DNA from: Stieleria sedimenti
GTDB lineage: Bacteria > Planctomycetota > Planctomycetia > Pirellulales > Pirellulaceae
Length of the DNA stretch: 53,253 bases
Assembly (NCBI RefSeq): GCF_025060895.1
Contig: NZ_JANZKV010000068.1
Coordinates: 1-53,253 of the forward strand
Direction of reading: 5' to 3'
The notes below the pieces were generated by a model. It was not told the origin of the DNA, made no database searches, and worked only from the letters and a program-made list of their open reading frames with translations. Below are positions 36,579-45,208 of the stretch, piece after piece. The position numbers and the translations under genes were made by a program. The stretch's first letter is position 1. The number at the start of each line of letters is the position of its first letter.

Positions 36579-37781
36579 TTATTCGATGACCAACTCGGCC
36601 TTCAGGGCGCCTTGATTGCGCAACGTCGTCATGATGCTGATCAAGGTGGTGGGTGAAACGGCCAAGGAATTCAAGGCCGTCGCCAGGTCGCCGACCGTCA
36701 TTCCGCCGGGCAACACGTTGTAGCGTCCGCCGGATTCGAATAAATCGATTCCGGTTCGCGGCAGGACGACGGTGTCGCCTCCGGCAAGCGGGTTGGGCTG
36801 GGATGCGATCGGCGTTTCGGTCGTGGCGATGACGATGTTTTCGCTGGCGAACAGCACCGGCGCGATCTTGACGTTGTGGCCCAGCACGATCGATCCGGTT
36901 TTCTGGTTGATCACCACGCGGGCCGGCGTGTCCGGTTCGACACGCAAGTTGCCGATCGTCGAAATAAATTCGGTGACGCTGTTGGCAAAGGTCGATGGAA
37001 TGAAAACTTGAACGGTTCCCGAGTCGAGGGCACGGGCGCGGCCGGGGAAGATTCGATTGAGTGCATTGCCGATCGCGGTCGCCGTGGAATAGGACTTGTT
37101 TCGCAACACCAGACGCAGGCTTCCGTTGTTGACGATCGTTCCGCAGGGAACCGCACGTTCCACGATGGCTTCGCAAACCCCGACCGTCGGGTGGTTCTTC
37201 TGCACGTTGGCTCCGGCACCTTCGGCCGAGATGCCGCCGCCGATGATCGCGCCCTGGGCGATCGCGTAGATCTCGTCATCGATGCCCCGCAACGCCGTTT
37301 GATTGAGCGTGCCGCCACGCAGGCTCGATGCGTCGTCGGCAACCGAAACCGTCACCAGAATCGTCTCGCCGGGTCGTGCATACGCGGGGATCTTTCCCGA
37401 CACCATCACGGCCGAAATGTTTTTGGTGTCGACTTGTCCCACACGTACCCCGCGACGCAGGTAATAGTTGGTGAGCATTTGCCGCGTCTGTTGCGACTTG
37501 CCCCCCGTTCCGCTCAACCCAAACACCAAACCCTCACCGGAGACATGGTTGACGCGGTCACCTTCGACAAACGCAATGTCCTTGATCCGAACACTGGGAT
37601 CTTGACGCAACGGAGCCAGCGGTGTGAGGGTCGACCCCGGACCGGGCGTCGTTGCGGGCGGTGGCGGCAGCGGATCCTGAAGTGTCTGGGCACGCACGAC
37701 CATGCCGCCGTTGCCGATCAACAGGACGGCCAGGCAGAGTGTGGAAAACGCGAGTCGTGAATACTTTGAAAGAATCTGCAT
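36579..37781 (-). CDS. flgI: Flagellar P-ring protein FlgI
   Basis: FlgI assembles the P-ring around the rod in the periplasm. The 400 aa protein has a signal peptide (MQILSKYSRLAFSTLCLAVL, cut near VVRAQ). The family start RIKDIAFVEGDRVNHVSG and GLVFGLSGTGGKSQQT are present, and the conserved C-terminal MTVGDLATALNSL segment is intact. A Pro-rich linker (DPLPPPPATTPGPGS) separates the signal from the core. The ATG at 37781 is used because it starts the signal peptide; an upstream TTG would overlap flgH. P- and L-ring genes imply a peptidoglycan layer and an outer membrane. Confidence 0.95.
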   Translation of the reverse strand: MQILSKYSRLAFSTLCLAVLLIGNGGMVVRAQTLQDPLPPPPATTPGPGSTLTPLAPLRQDPSVRIKDIAFVEGDRVNHVSGEGLVFGLSGTGGKSQQTRQMLTNYYLRRGVRVGQVDTKNISAVMVSGKIPAYARPGETILVTVSVADDASSLRGGTLNQTALRGIDDEIYAIAQGAIIGGGISAEGAGANVQKNHPTVGVCEAIVERAVPCGTIVNNGSLRLVLRNKSYSTATAIGNALNRIFPGRARALDSGTVQVFIPSTFANSVTEFISTIGNLRVEPDTPARVVINQKTGSIVLGHNVKIAPVLFASENIVIATTETPIASQPNPLAGGDTVVLPRTGIDLFESGGRYNVLPGGMTVGDLATALNSLAVSPTTLISIMTTLRNQGALKAELVIE

Positions 37782-37804
37782 GAATCGGGTTGCGACCGCG
37801 AGAA

Positions 37805-38473
37805 TTAAAAAGGCCAAAGACGATTGAATCGGCGGCTGAGCCAGCCTTGGCTGGTGTAGGCCTGTTCGGCACCCTCGGCATCGAGCGTCAAACGCAGGTC
37901 GGCCACCAAGTAGGACGGAACGGTGTTGCCGGGCAAAATGTCGTACTGACGCACGATTCCGGTCAGCTTCAGATCCCGAGCGTCGCCCTGGACCGAGATC
38001 TTTCGCGTTCCCTCGACGACCAGATTTCCGTTGGGCAAGACATCGACCACCATGACACTGAATCGGTCGGTAATCTGTCGTTCGCTGCGGAATTCGGCAT
38101 CGCCGGTGAACGCGCGTTGATTTGCCGTGTTAGTGCCCAATTCCGCGCTGCCGCTGCCGGTACCGATCGTACCGCCGAGACCGTAGTCAAATCCTTGCGT
38201 GGATGACGAGTTGCCCGTCTTGTCCATCGACCGCTCATCGCGGTTTTCGACGTCCGTGCTTTCGGCGATCAGAATGGACAACGTGTCGCCGCGGTTGCGG
38301 GCGGCGTAGTCACGGTACTGGTCGATCTGATTCTGGCTGCGTCGCTCGAACAGGCTCTGCCCCAGCGACGGTTGTGTGGTGACAGCGATCGCCAGCAGGA
38401 CGAGCGCCGGTTTGATCAACGCTACGACCGACGTCGGGATCACTTGGCGCAGCGGGGGAGATTCATGGTGCAT
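37805..38473 (-). CDS. flgH: Flagellar L-ring protein FlgH lacking a lipobox
   Basis: FlgH forms the L-ring bushing in the outer membrane. The 222 aa protein shows family segments DTLSILIAESTDVENRDE, VMVVDVLPNGNLVVEGTR and ILPGNTVPSYLVADLRL. The N-terminus has a hydrophobic export signal (about 15-35, likely cut after SLGQ) but no cysteine anywhere in the protein, whereas FlgH is classically a lipoprotein. The ATG at 38473 has GGAGG 8 bases upstream. It sits between flgA and flgI. Confidence 0.93.
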   Translation of the reverse strand: MHHESPPLRQVIPTSVVALIKPALVLLAIAVTTQPSLGQSLFERRSQNQIDQYRDYAARNRGDTLSILIAESTDVENRDERSMDKTGNSSSTQGFDYGLGGTIGTGSGSAELGTNTANQRAFTGDAEFRSERQITDRFSVMVVDVLPNGNLVVEGTRKISVQGDARDLKLTGIVRQYDILPGNTVPSYLVADLRLTLDAEGAEQAYTSQGWLSRRFNRLWPF

Positions 38474-38475
38474 CG

Positions 38476-39486
38476 TTATCGCCTCCGTGGGGTCGAAGAA
38501 ACGGTTGCCAGGTTGGGGCCGATGATGGAAGCGTTGAAACGCCGGTTGGTTTGTGGGTTCAGAACCTCGATCGTTTCTCCGATCTGTCCTGCTTCCATCG
38601 CTCGGGCGTTCTTCAGACGGATCTCGCCCCGACCGACGCTGATCACGACGTCGACCAAGTCGTTTCGCTTGACCGTTTGGGACGAACCCGACCGAGTGCT
38701 GTGGAAATGATTGGTCAACAGAATCGAGTTGCTGGCGATGTAGCGGCTTGCGGTCCGTCCGACGGCGTTGTCGGGATTGGCATAGTCGGCACTTTGAGTG
38801 ATCGAGCGTTCGACCAGACGAAACATGTCGGGTTTCAGCACGGTGCCCTGAGCGATCGGCTGGCTGGCGATCGCAACGGTCATGGAAAGGCTGACCTGGG
38901 CGTCAAAGGAATGCGCGTATTGGTTCCCGGCCGAATCGATGATGGCGACGGCCAGCCTGGTGCGGCCGATCGGAAACTCATTGCGTGGGATCAGCTCCAC
39001 GGCAAACTCGCCGGCGGCGAGCTTCTGTTCCAACGTGACCAACTGCGGCGTTTGTGTCAGTCGAATGGCGACCCGTTCGGGGGCGACGGCGAACTGTTCG
39101 CCGAGTTCTGATTCGAGCAACTGTTCCAACTTGCTGCGCAGCTTTGCCGGCGAGGAGCGTCGGGCCGACACCGTGGACGGTCCGATGATGTTGAACGAAT
39201 CACGCTCGTACCCGGCCAACAACAGACGCATCTCGACTTGCTTTCGCGTGATCGAGCAATCGTCCTGGTCACGCAGCGATTCCAAGTCGAGCTGCTCGAT
39301 CTCGCGTCGCTGTGACGGTGTCGCATGGAGGACGTTGGCAATGTCGCCGATGCGAACGGTCGTGTCGGCGACTGGCGAAGACGTTTGGTGCAGCGCAACG
39401 ACAACGTCGCCGGCCGACGAGGCGTCCGGCGGGGTGAAGATCAGAAAACTGATCAGCAGCATTGCGTATCGAACCGATTTCATCAT
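38476..39486 (-). CDS. flgA: Flagellar P-ring assembly chaperone FlgA
   Basis: FlgA helps FlgI polymerise in the periplasm. The 336 aa protein has a short signal peptide (MMKSVRYAMLLISFLIF) and a C-terminal SAF/ChapFlgA domain recognisable as IAQGTVLKPDMFRLVERSI, NDLVDVVISVGRGEIRLKNARAM and GETIEVLNPQTNRRF. The N-terminal half is longer than in enteric FlgA and poorly conserved. Two adjacent ATGs (39486, 39483) could start it. It begins 2 bases after the flgG stop and ends 2 bases before flgH. Confidence 0.92.
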   Translation of the reverse strand: MMKSVRYAMLLISFLIFTPPDASSAGDVVVALHQTSSPVADTTVRIGDIANVLHATPSQRREIEQLDLESLRDQDDCSITRKQVEMRLLLAGYERDSFNIIGPSTVSARRSSPAKLRSKLEQLLESELGEQFAVAPERVAIRLTQTPQLVTLEQKLAAGEFAVELIPRNEFPIGRTRLAVAIIDSAGNQYAHSFDAQVSLSMTVAIASQPIAQGTVLKPDMFRLVERSITQSADYANPDNAVGRTASRYIASNSILLTNHFHSTRSGSSQTVKRNDLVDVVISVGRGEIRLKNARAMEAGQIGETIEVLNPQTNRRFNASIIGPNLATVSSTPRRR

Positions 39487-39488
39487 CG

Positions 39489-40268
39489 TTACCGAACGAG
39501 GTCACTGGCGGAGGAGAGCATTTCATCGCCGGCGCGGATCGCCCGCGAGTTGATCTCGTAGGCCCGTTGGGCGGTGATCAGCGAGACCAGTTCCGAAACG
39601 ACCTCGACGTTGGATCCTTCGATGAATCGCTGTCGGATCTGGCCGTTGCCCTGTTGTCCGGGTTGTCCAAGAATCTCTGGGCCCGAGGCCGCGGTTTCCA
39701 TGAACAGATTGCTGCCCAGGTTCTGCAGTCCGGCGGGGTTGGTGAACCGGGCGAGTTGAATGGTGGGGCCGACGGTCGAGACCCCGTCGATCTGGAAACT
39801 GACGACCCCGGTCGAGGAGATCGACAGGTTGGTCGCTTGCTGGGGAATCGTGATTTGCGGATCCAACAGGAAGCCGTCGCCGGTGACCATCTGGCCTTGG
39901 TCATTGAGCGTAAAGTTGCCGTCGCGGGTGTAGGCGATCGTGTTGCCTTGGGTGACTTTGAAAAATCCGTCGCCTTCGATCGCCATGTGGGTATCGATTC
40001 CCGTTTCGGTGGGTGTTCCCTGGGCGAACAGGCTGGTGGTGCCGACGGCCCGCACCCCGCTGCCGATCTGCAGCCCGATCGGCTTGATCTCGCCGTTGGC
40101 CGAGGCGGCACCGGGCGGCGTCTTGGTGTCGTACAGCAAGTCGGCGAAATTGATGTGCTTCTTTTTGAAGCCGGTTGTATTGACGTTGGCCAAATTGTTG
40201 GCCGTGTTGTCGATCATCAACTCCTGGGCGCGCATGCCGGTGGCGCTGGAATAGAATGCTTTTAACAT
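39489..40268 (-). CDS. flgG: Flagellar distal rod protein FlgG
   Basis: FlgG forms the distal rod. The 259 aa protein has the N-terminal rod signature TANNLANVNTTGFKKK (about 22-37), the central GDGFFKVTQG and YTRDGNFTLNDQGQMVTGDG segments, and the C-terminal VELVSLITAQRAYEINSRAI, close to the consensus VNMITTQRAYE. The ATG at 40268 is preceded by AGG. It follows the flgF-type gene by 27 bases and precedes flgA. Confidence 0.97.
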   Translation of the reverse strand: MLKAFYSSATGMRAQELMIDNTANNLANVNTTGFKKKHINFADLLYDTKTPPGAASANGEIKPIGLQIGSGVRAVGTTSLFAQGTPTETGIDTHMAIEGDGFFKVTQGNTIAYTRDGNFTLNDQGQMVTGDGFLLDPQITIPQQATNLSISSTGVVSFQIDGVSTVGPTIQLARFTNPAGLQNLGSNLFMETAASGPEILGQPGQQGNGQIRQRFIEGSNVEVVSELVSLITAQRAYEINSRAIRAGDEMLSSASDLVR

Positions 40269-40295
40269 GGAATACCTATGCGGTTCTCAAGCGGG

Positions 40296-41012
40296 TTATG
40301 ATCGGATGTATTCTTTGAGCGAGTCCGAGAGTGTTCGCGTGGCTTTCTCGACCGCCTCGTGTTGTCGCGTGTTGACGATCAGCGCGATCAGTTCCGAAAC
40401 CGGCTGGACATTGGAAAGCTCGTGGCCGAATTGCGTGATCTTGACCGGGGCATCGCTTTCGATCGAATCGGGGCCCGGAGTAAACCCGAGGGCACCGACG
40501 GGAATCAGCGTTCCGTTGTTTTCGTAAGCGACCGCTTGAATCCGGCCGACTTCCCGGTCGCCGGCCGAAACCGTGCCGTCGGAGGAAATCGTGATCTCGC
40601 GGTCCGAGACATCGCGGTCGATGGTGATCGGTCCGTTTTCACCGCGGATCGGAACCCCCTCTTCATTGACCAGCGTATTGCTCACGGGGTCGCGGAACAG
40701 TCTGCCGTTGCGAGTCAGGTAGGGTTGGCCACCGTTCTCGTAAACGAAAAAACCGTCGCCGGCGATCGAGATGTCCAGCGGTCGATCCGTCGGGGCGATT
40801 CGTCCCGGTGTGAAATCCGACGTCAACGCTTCGACTTCGGGGCCCAGATCCAAGGTGGTATTCGGTGAAGTCTCTTCGAATCGCTGTTTGATTGCCGGTT
40901 GAACGCGTCGGTGTCCGCTCGAATTGACGTGCATCAGGTTGCTGCTGATCAGCTCCTGTTGCTTCGCCAATGTCTGCATCGCGGCGGCGCCGCTGTAGAG
41001 TCCGTTGATCAT
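40296..41012 (-). CDS. flgF: Flagellar proximal rod protein, FlgF/FlgG type
   Basis: A 238 aa flagellar basal-body rod protein paralogous to FlgG. The N-terminal motif SSNLMHVNSSGHRRVQ is the rod signature in diverged form; GDGFFVYENGGQPYLTRNGR and the C-terminal SELIALIVNTRQHEAVEKAT follow. Its position ahead of flgG and its shorter length suggest FlgF. The ATG at 41012 has a strong AGGAAGG 4 bases upstream. It is the first gene of the minus-strand flagellar run. Confidence 0.9.
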   Translation of the reverse strand: MINGLYSGAAAMQTLAKQQELISSNLMHVNSSGHRRVQPAIKQRFEETSPNTTLDLGPEVEALTSDFTPGRIAPTDRPLDISIAGDGFFVYENGGQPYLTRNGRLFRDPVSNTLVNEEGVPIRGENGPITIDRDVSDREITISSDGTVSAGDREVGRIQAVAYENNGTLIPVGALGFTPGPDSIESDAPVKITQFGHELSNVQPVSELIALIVNTRQHEAVEKATRTLSDSLKEYIRS

Positions 41013-41714
41013 TCGACCTTCCTATCCATGGAGCGATCGCGGCGGGTCAGGGGACACGGAGACCAACAGCGATCGTAGGTATTGGTTATGTCGAATATCC
41101 GGCGTCTGGCGGTGAGATTATTGGGCCGGCTTGGGCAAGAACGCACGAGGGATAACCCACAATCCCGGCCGGATGCGTCAGCCCAATGCCACCGACGTTG
41201 ACACCAAACGGAGTGTTTCTTGTGAGCGGTAGGGCGCGAGCCCTCCGGTCTTTCACGCTACAGCCGGACGACTCGCGGCCTGTCGATTTAATCCGATCAC
41301 AGATGGGATCAGCCGTTTCGCGCGAGCGTACGGGCCTGTAGCACGAAGAAAACACACCAGGGCCCGTAGGCTCGCGCCAAACGGCTGATTCAATCGACAG
41401 CCCGCTCTCGCCGTTCCGCGAACGTCTGCAGTGCCCAAGTAGGGTGGCATGGGGCATCGGCCGAGCGGCGCGCCGGCGCTCGGCCGCGCTTGTGGGGGTT
41501 AACCCTCATCGGGTACTGAAAGGCAGGTCCCGACTGAATTCCGTCACCCGGGCCGGACGATAAGCTGTAACGACACGGAAAGATAAACCGGTCACGCAAA
41601 GATGGCGGGCGGCCGGCCAGCGTCGGTCTTGGCCGCACCGGCCCGAGCGTCTCATCGCGTGGCGATCGGAAGGATCACCGTACGACCCATTCCCTCCCAA
41701 CACCTCAACGATTC
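41013..41714. other. 702-base divergent gap between two flagellar operons
   Basis: This gap must hold the start sites of both flagellar runs. It contains a family B-like arm (41225-41249), a family A paired palindrome (41308-41389) and a perfect hairpin, GGCCGAGCG...CGCTCGGCC (41459-41485, 9-bp stem, 9-base loop). A weak sigma-28-like candidate for flgF lies at 41096-41122. No gene is supported. Confidence 0.6.
41308..41389. repeat. Paired palindrome (family A), best-preserved copy
   Basis: The left arm at 41308-41336 begins ATCAGCCGTTTCGCGCGAGC. The right arm at 41361-41389 ends GCTCGCGCCAAACGGCTGAT. The arms are near-perfect reverse complements separated by 24 bases, so the element can form a long hairpin or cruciform. 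Confidence 0.85.
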
Positions 41715-42236
41715 ATGGCAGACGACAACGAGTCCGGAGCGGACGACAAAAAGAAATCCGGCATGCTCTCCAAGCTCGTCATCTGGGGGGCGGTCTTTGT
41801 GATGGGCGCCGGAACCGGCGTGGCGGTGCCGATGTTCGTGCTGCCTTCGGATCCCAAGTCGGCCCACCGCAGCCCGGTCGATGAAGACCGCATGGATATC
41901 CCCGAACCCGATGACAAGCTGGCGTTCGTGGACTTTGACGAAGTCGTGGTCAATTTGAACGATGACCGGTATTCGCGGTACCTGACCTGCACGTTCTCCC
42001 TGCAAATCGCGGCCTCGCAACAGGAGGCGATCAGCAAGTTGGTGGAGGACAAGAACGTTGTCCTGAAGAACTGGCTGATCGCACATCTGCGTGACAAAAA
42101 GCTGGAAGACGTCCGCGGGAAACTCGGCCACAACCTGCTGCGGCGTGAAATCCATGACAAATTCAACGCGATGCTGTTCACCGACGGCATCGAGCGGATT
42201 CAAGATGTCCTTTTCCAGGATTTCAAGGTTCAATGA
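41715..42236 (+). CDS. fliL: Flagellar basal body-associated protein FliL
   Basis: FliL is a single-pass inner-membrane protein associated with the stator-rotor interface. The 173 aa protein has a polar N-terminus, one TM helix (about 18-42) and a periplasmic domain with FVDFDEVVVNLND and YLTCTFSLQIA, typical of the family, ending DVLFQDFKVQ. Its stop overlaps the fliM start as ATGA. It opens the plus-strand flagellar run. Confidence 0.9.
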   Translation: MADDNESGADDKKKSGMLSKLVIWGAVFVMGAGTGVAVPMFVLPSDPKSAHRSPVDEDRMDIPEPDDKLAFVDFDEVVVNLNDDRYSRYLTCTFSLQIAASQQEAISKLVEDKNVVLKNWLIAHLRDKKLEDVRGKLGHNLLRREIHDKFNAMLFTDGIERIQDVLFQDFKVQ

Positions 42237-43081
42237 ACGTGCGTCCGTTCGATTTTCGTGACATTGCTGCTCTGGATGACACTGCCGTTGCCATTCGAAC
42301 TTGGATTTCGAAGTCAACGTCGTTCTTCTCGGACTATTGGGTCGAGGCGACCGGATTCAGTGCCAAATTGGATCTGGGAGCGATCACGACCGAATCGTAC
42401 GACAAGATCCTCAGTGAAATCCCGCGGCACGACCTGTGTTGCGTCGCCGAGATCAAGGACCGGCTGCCAACGGTCTGGTACGGCTCCAGCGATCAGTTCC
42501 GCATCATCCTGTCCGATTTGCTGTGTTTGGAAGCCACGGATGAGGGCGGTGACAGGGACCTGAGTGCCATCGAAACCGATCTGTCCAACTACTTCATCAA
42601 CCGGGTCGCCGAATCGATCAGCCGGGGCTGGATGGGCCTGGGGGAATTGGAGATCGAAGTGACGGATCTGGAGAAAGACGCCCGAAAGCTCCGTCTTTTC
42701 CGCGGCAAAGATCTGGTCACCAAGGTCTGCATCGAAATCGAATGCAAGGGCGGTACGGCGACGTTGAATTGGTTGTTGCCGAAGCAGAAATTGCCGGCAT
42801 TGCTCGACGAAACGGTCGACAATCGGGCTGGTGCAGAACCCGCCACGCCGTCCAAGGAATTGATCGGCCAGTTGCCCCTGGAAGTCGTCACGATGCTGGG
42901 GTCGGCCAAGATCCCGATGTCCGATCTGGGCAAGCTCAAGCCCGGCGAGCTGATCATTTTGGATCAACGCATCGACGAACCGATGATGTCCCACGTCGAT
43001 GGCGAACCGGCCTTCCAGTGCTGGGCCGGCCGGTTGGGCAAACAACAGGCCGTTCAAGTTTCAAAGTGTTTGAACAAGTAG
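42233..43081 (+). CDS. fliM: Flagellar motor switch protein FliM, short divergent form
   Basis: FliM is a C-ring protein that couples the switch to FliN. The 282 aa protein has the CheC-like middle domain in diverged form (LSAIETDLSNYFINRVAESISRGW matches the TxIE...AW pattern) and a C-terminal SpoA domain (VVTMLGSAKIPMSDLGKLKPGELIILD). It is about 50 residues shorter than typical FliM because the N-terminal CheY-P-binding peptide (consensus LSQxEIDALL) is missing; the protein begins MNVRPFDFRDIAALDD. Context between fliL and fliN makes the call firm despite divergence. Confidence 0.85.
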   Translation: MNVRPFDFRDIAALDDTAVAIRTWISKSTSFFSDYWVEATGFSAKLDLGAITTESYDKILSEIPRHDLCCVAEIKDRLPTVWYGSSDQFRIILSDLLCLEATDEGGDRDLSAIETDLSNYFINRVAESISRGWMGLGELEIEVTDLEKDARKLRLFRGKDLVTKVCIEIECKGGTATLNWLLPKQKLPALLDETVDNRAGAEPATPSKELIGQLPLEVVTMLGSAKIPMSDLGKLKPGELIILDQRIDEPMMSHVDGEPAFQCWAGRLGKQQAVQVSKCLNK

Positions 43082-43097
43082 ACGAAGGAATTGATTC

Positions 43098-43481
43098 ATG
43101 GCTGAACCCAAGACAGAAACGCCCGTCTCCGACGAGCCGCAAGCGACGTCCGAGGACGCCCAAGCTCAAACGTCAGAAGAGCAAGTCGACGACTCGATTC
43201 CAGAGTTTGAAGCGCTCAAACCGAATCCTCCGCAACCCTCCAAAGACCTCGATTTCTCCCGCTTCGGGGGAGTCCACGTCACCCTGGCGGCCGAATTGGG
43301 ACGCACCCAATTAACGATTCAAGAATTAATCGGACTGGCGGAGGGGTCGGTGGTTGAATTAAACCGGGCCATCAGCGCGCCGGTCGAGTTGGTTGCTCAG
43401 GGTGTTCCCATGGGTAACGGCGAGGTAGTCGTGATTGACAATCAATTCGCGATTCGAATCAAGCAAATCTATCCCTCTTAG
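43098..43481 (+). CDS. fliN: Flagellar motor switch protein FliN
   Basis: FliN, 127 aa, forms the base of the C-ring with FliM and contacts export cargo complexes. The SpoA domain is clear: VHVTLAAELGRTQLTIQELI, GSVVELNRAISAPVELVAQG and GEVVVIDNQFAIRIKQIYPS. The first 50 residues are acidic and Gln/Ser-rich. The ATG at 43098 has AAGGA 9 bases upstream. Confidence 0.95.
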   Translation: MAEPKTETPVSDEPQATSEDAQAQTSEEQVDDSIPEFEALKPNPPQPSKDLDFSRFGGVHVTLAAELGRTQLTIQELIGLAEGSVVELNRAISAPVELVAQGVPMGNGEVVVIDNQFAIRIKQIYPS

Positions 43482-43502
43482 GTCAAATGAATCGGCATTC
43501 AC

Positions 43503-44447
43503 ATGGACGTCAACATGCCTTTCCGCTTCACCCGAAAATCGATGTGCGTTTTTTACGCACTCCTGATTTCATCGTCACTGGCGACGGTCGCGCACGGTCA
43601 ACGCTACGCCGAACCTGAAACTCGCTCTTCGCGACCACTCGGCGGAATCGTCGACCAACTCTCACGCGGCGAGTCGACGGTCAGCATTCGCCGCGGGGTG
43701 CTCTCGGGCGACATCGGTTCGGTCGACCGGGATGGTCGATCCGAAATTCCGGCGAGTCCGCTGCGGCCTTCGGGCAACCGTCTCGACGGTGGGGCCGAAC
43801 AGGTCGTTGCGCTGCGTCCCCAACCGATGTCGGTGCGTCAGGCGAGTTTCGAGTCAAACGATCACGTCAACGACCTGTATTCCGGGCAGCAGCACGAACT
43901 GCAGTCGCGACAGAGTCTTGATCGGCTGAATGCCCAAGATCACTATCAATCGTTCATCGAACGTGAAAATGCAGCACCGGAACCGGAGCAGGCCGATGCG
44001 ACGGAGATGATCAGCCGGATCGGGATCAACCTGGTCTTTGTGCTCGCCCTGGCCGTCGGCGGGATCTTGTTCGTCCGCCAGATTCAAAAAGGCAAACAGG
44101 GTGGCCGCCAAGACACGCCGGCCGACTTGGCCGGGTTGAAGATCGACCAGGTGTTGCAGGTCACCCGCGGCGTCAGTTTGTATCTGGTCGATTCGATGGC
44201 CAGCAAGATTCTGGTCGCCGTCGACGGCGGGGGGATCAAATCGGTCAGCGTGCTGCCGTCACGATTCGAGGACGCGCTGGAAGAACCCGAAGCCTTTGGC
44301 CGGCAGAAAGAATCGGAGTCCGCCCGGGCCGGTGGAAACGTTGCCAGCCGCCAGACGTCGCGTCGCAGTGTCAACAAGACGTCGACGTCAGAGATCGATG
44401 AGAACCTGATCCGGTTGCTTTTGACGAAGTCAAAAGAAGCCGCCTGA
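43503..44447 (+). CDS. fliO: Flagellar biosynthesis protein FliO with long periplasmic N-terminus
   Basis: FliO aids FliP assembly in the export gate. The 314 aa protein has a signal-like hydrophobic N-terminus (about 15-35), a long polar region (about 36-165), one TM helix (ISRIGINLVFVLALAVGGILFV, about 170-190) and a cytoplasmic FliO domain (KIDQVLQVTRGVSLYLVDSM). Classical FliO is near 120 aa, so the N-terminal 165 residues are an added module. The start could be the Met at 43503 or 43515; no strong ribosome binding site decides. It sits directly before fliP as in most flagellar operons. Confidence 0.82.
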   Translation: MDVNMPFRFTRKSMCVFYALLISSSLATVAHGQRYAEPETRSSRPLGGIVDQLSRGESTVSIRRGVLSGDIGSVDRDGRSEIPASPLRPSGNRLDGGAEQVVALRPQPMSVRQASFESNDHVNDLYSGQQHELQSRQSLDRLNAQDHYQSFIERENAAPEPEQADATEMISRIGINLVFVLALAVGGILFVRQIQKGKQGGRQDTPADLAGLKIDQVLQVTRGVSLYLVDSMASKILVAVDGGGIKSVSVLPSRFEDALEEPEAFGRQKESESARAGGNVASRQTSRRSVNKTSTSEIDENLIRLLLTKSKEAA

Positions 44448-44464
44448 TCAAACCGAGGACTGAA

Positions 44465-45187
44465 ATGGATTTCGCCTTGATCGCCCAGACAACCGCCGAA
44501 GCAGCCAGCGATCCGTCGCAGCTGTTTTCGGATCTTGCGCCGCCGTTGCAGGTGGCGGTGTTGCTCGGTGCGCTCAGCTTTGCCACCGCGATGCTGGTCA
44601 GTGTCACGGCATTCACGCGAATCATCATTGTGTTGTCCTTCGTACGACGGGCGCTCTCCACGCAAGAGATTCCACCGAATCAGGTGATGATGGGGTTGAG
44701 CCTATTTTTAACGCTGTTCGTGATGGCGCCGACGTTTGAGAAGATTCATGCCAACGCGGTGATCCCGTTGTTGGAGGCTCAGGAAGCGGCCGGTCCGGAT
44801 GAAGAGCCGACGTTCGGGTTCGTCGACGCATGGAAGATTGCGTCGGAAGAGCTGAAGGTGTTCATGTTGCGGAACACACGGACGAACGATCTGGGGTTGT
44901 TTTTTGAACTGTCCGAGACGCCGCCGCCGTCCCAGCGGATGGACACGCCGCTGAAGATCGCGGTGCCGGCGTTTATCATCAGCGAACTGAAAACCGCATT
45001 CATTATGGGGTTTTGTATCTACATCCCGTTTCTGCTGATCGATCTGGTCATTTCGACGATCTTGATGGCGTTGGGGATGATGATGATGCCCCCGGTGGTT
45101 GTTTCGACGCCCTGCAAGTTGCTTTTGTTCGTGCTCGTTGACGGCTGGCAATTGATTTCAAAAGCACTGGTCGCAAGTTTTGCCTAG
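44465..45187 (+). CDS. fliP: Flagellar export gate protein FliP
   Basis: FliP, 240 aa, forms the core of the type III export gate. Four hydrophobic segments are seen. Family signatures include AFTRIIIVLSFVRRAL, IPPNQVMMGLSLFLTLFVMAP and the C-terminal ISTILMALGMMMMPPVVVSTPCKLLLFVLVDGW. The ATG at 44465 has GAGGA upstream. fliQ and fliR, usually next, are absent; flhA follows instead after 21 bases. Confidence 0.97.
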   Translation: MDFALIAQTTAEAASDPSQLFSDLAPPLQVAVLLGALSFATAMLVSVTAFTRIIIVLSFVRRALSTQEIPPNQVMMGLSLFLTLFVMAPTFEKIHANAVIPLLEAQEAAGPDEEPTFGFVDAWKIASEELKVFMLRNTRTNDLGLFFELSETPPPSQRMDTPLKIAVPAFIISELKTAFIMGFCIYIPFLLIDLVISTILMALGMMMMPPVVVSTPCKLLLFVLVDGWQLISKALVASFA

Positions 45188-45208
45188 GGGCGGGGCGCGT
45201 ACAAATCG

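Noticed and set aside
42233-43081. Possibility that the FliM-like gene is a pseudogene
   Set aside because: The frame is intact, overlaps fliL by ATGA, and keeps the CheC-like and SpoA domains; it is divergent, not broken.
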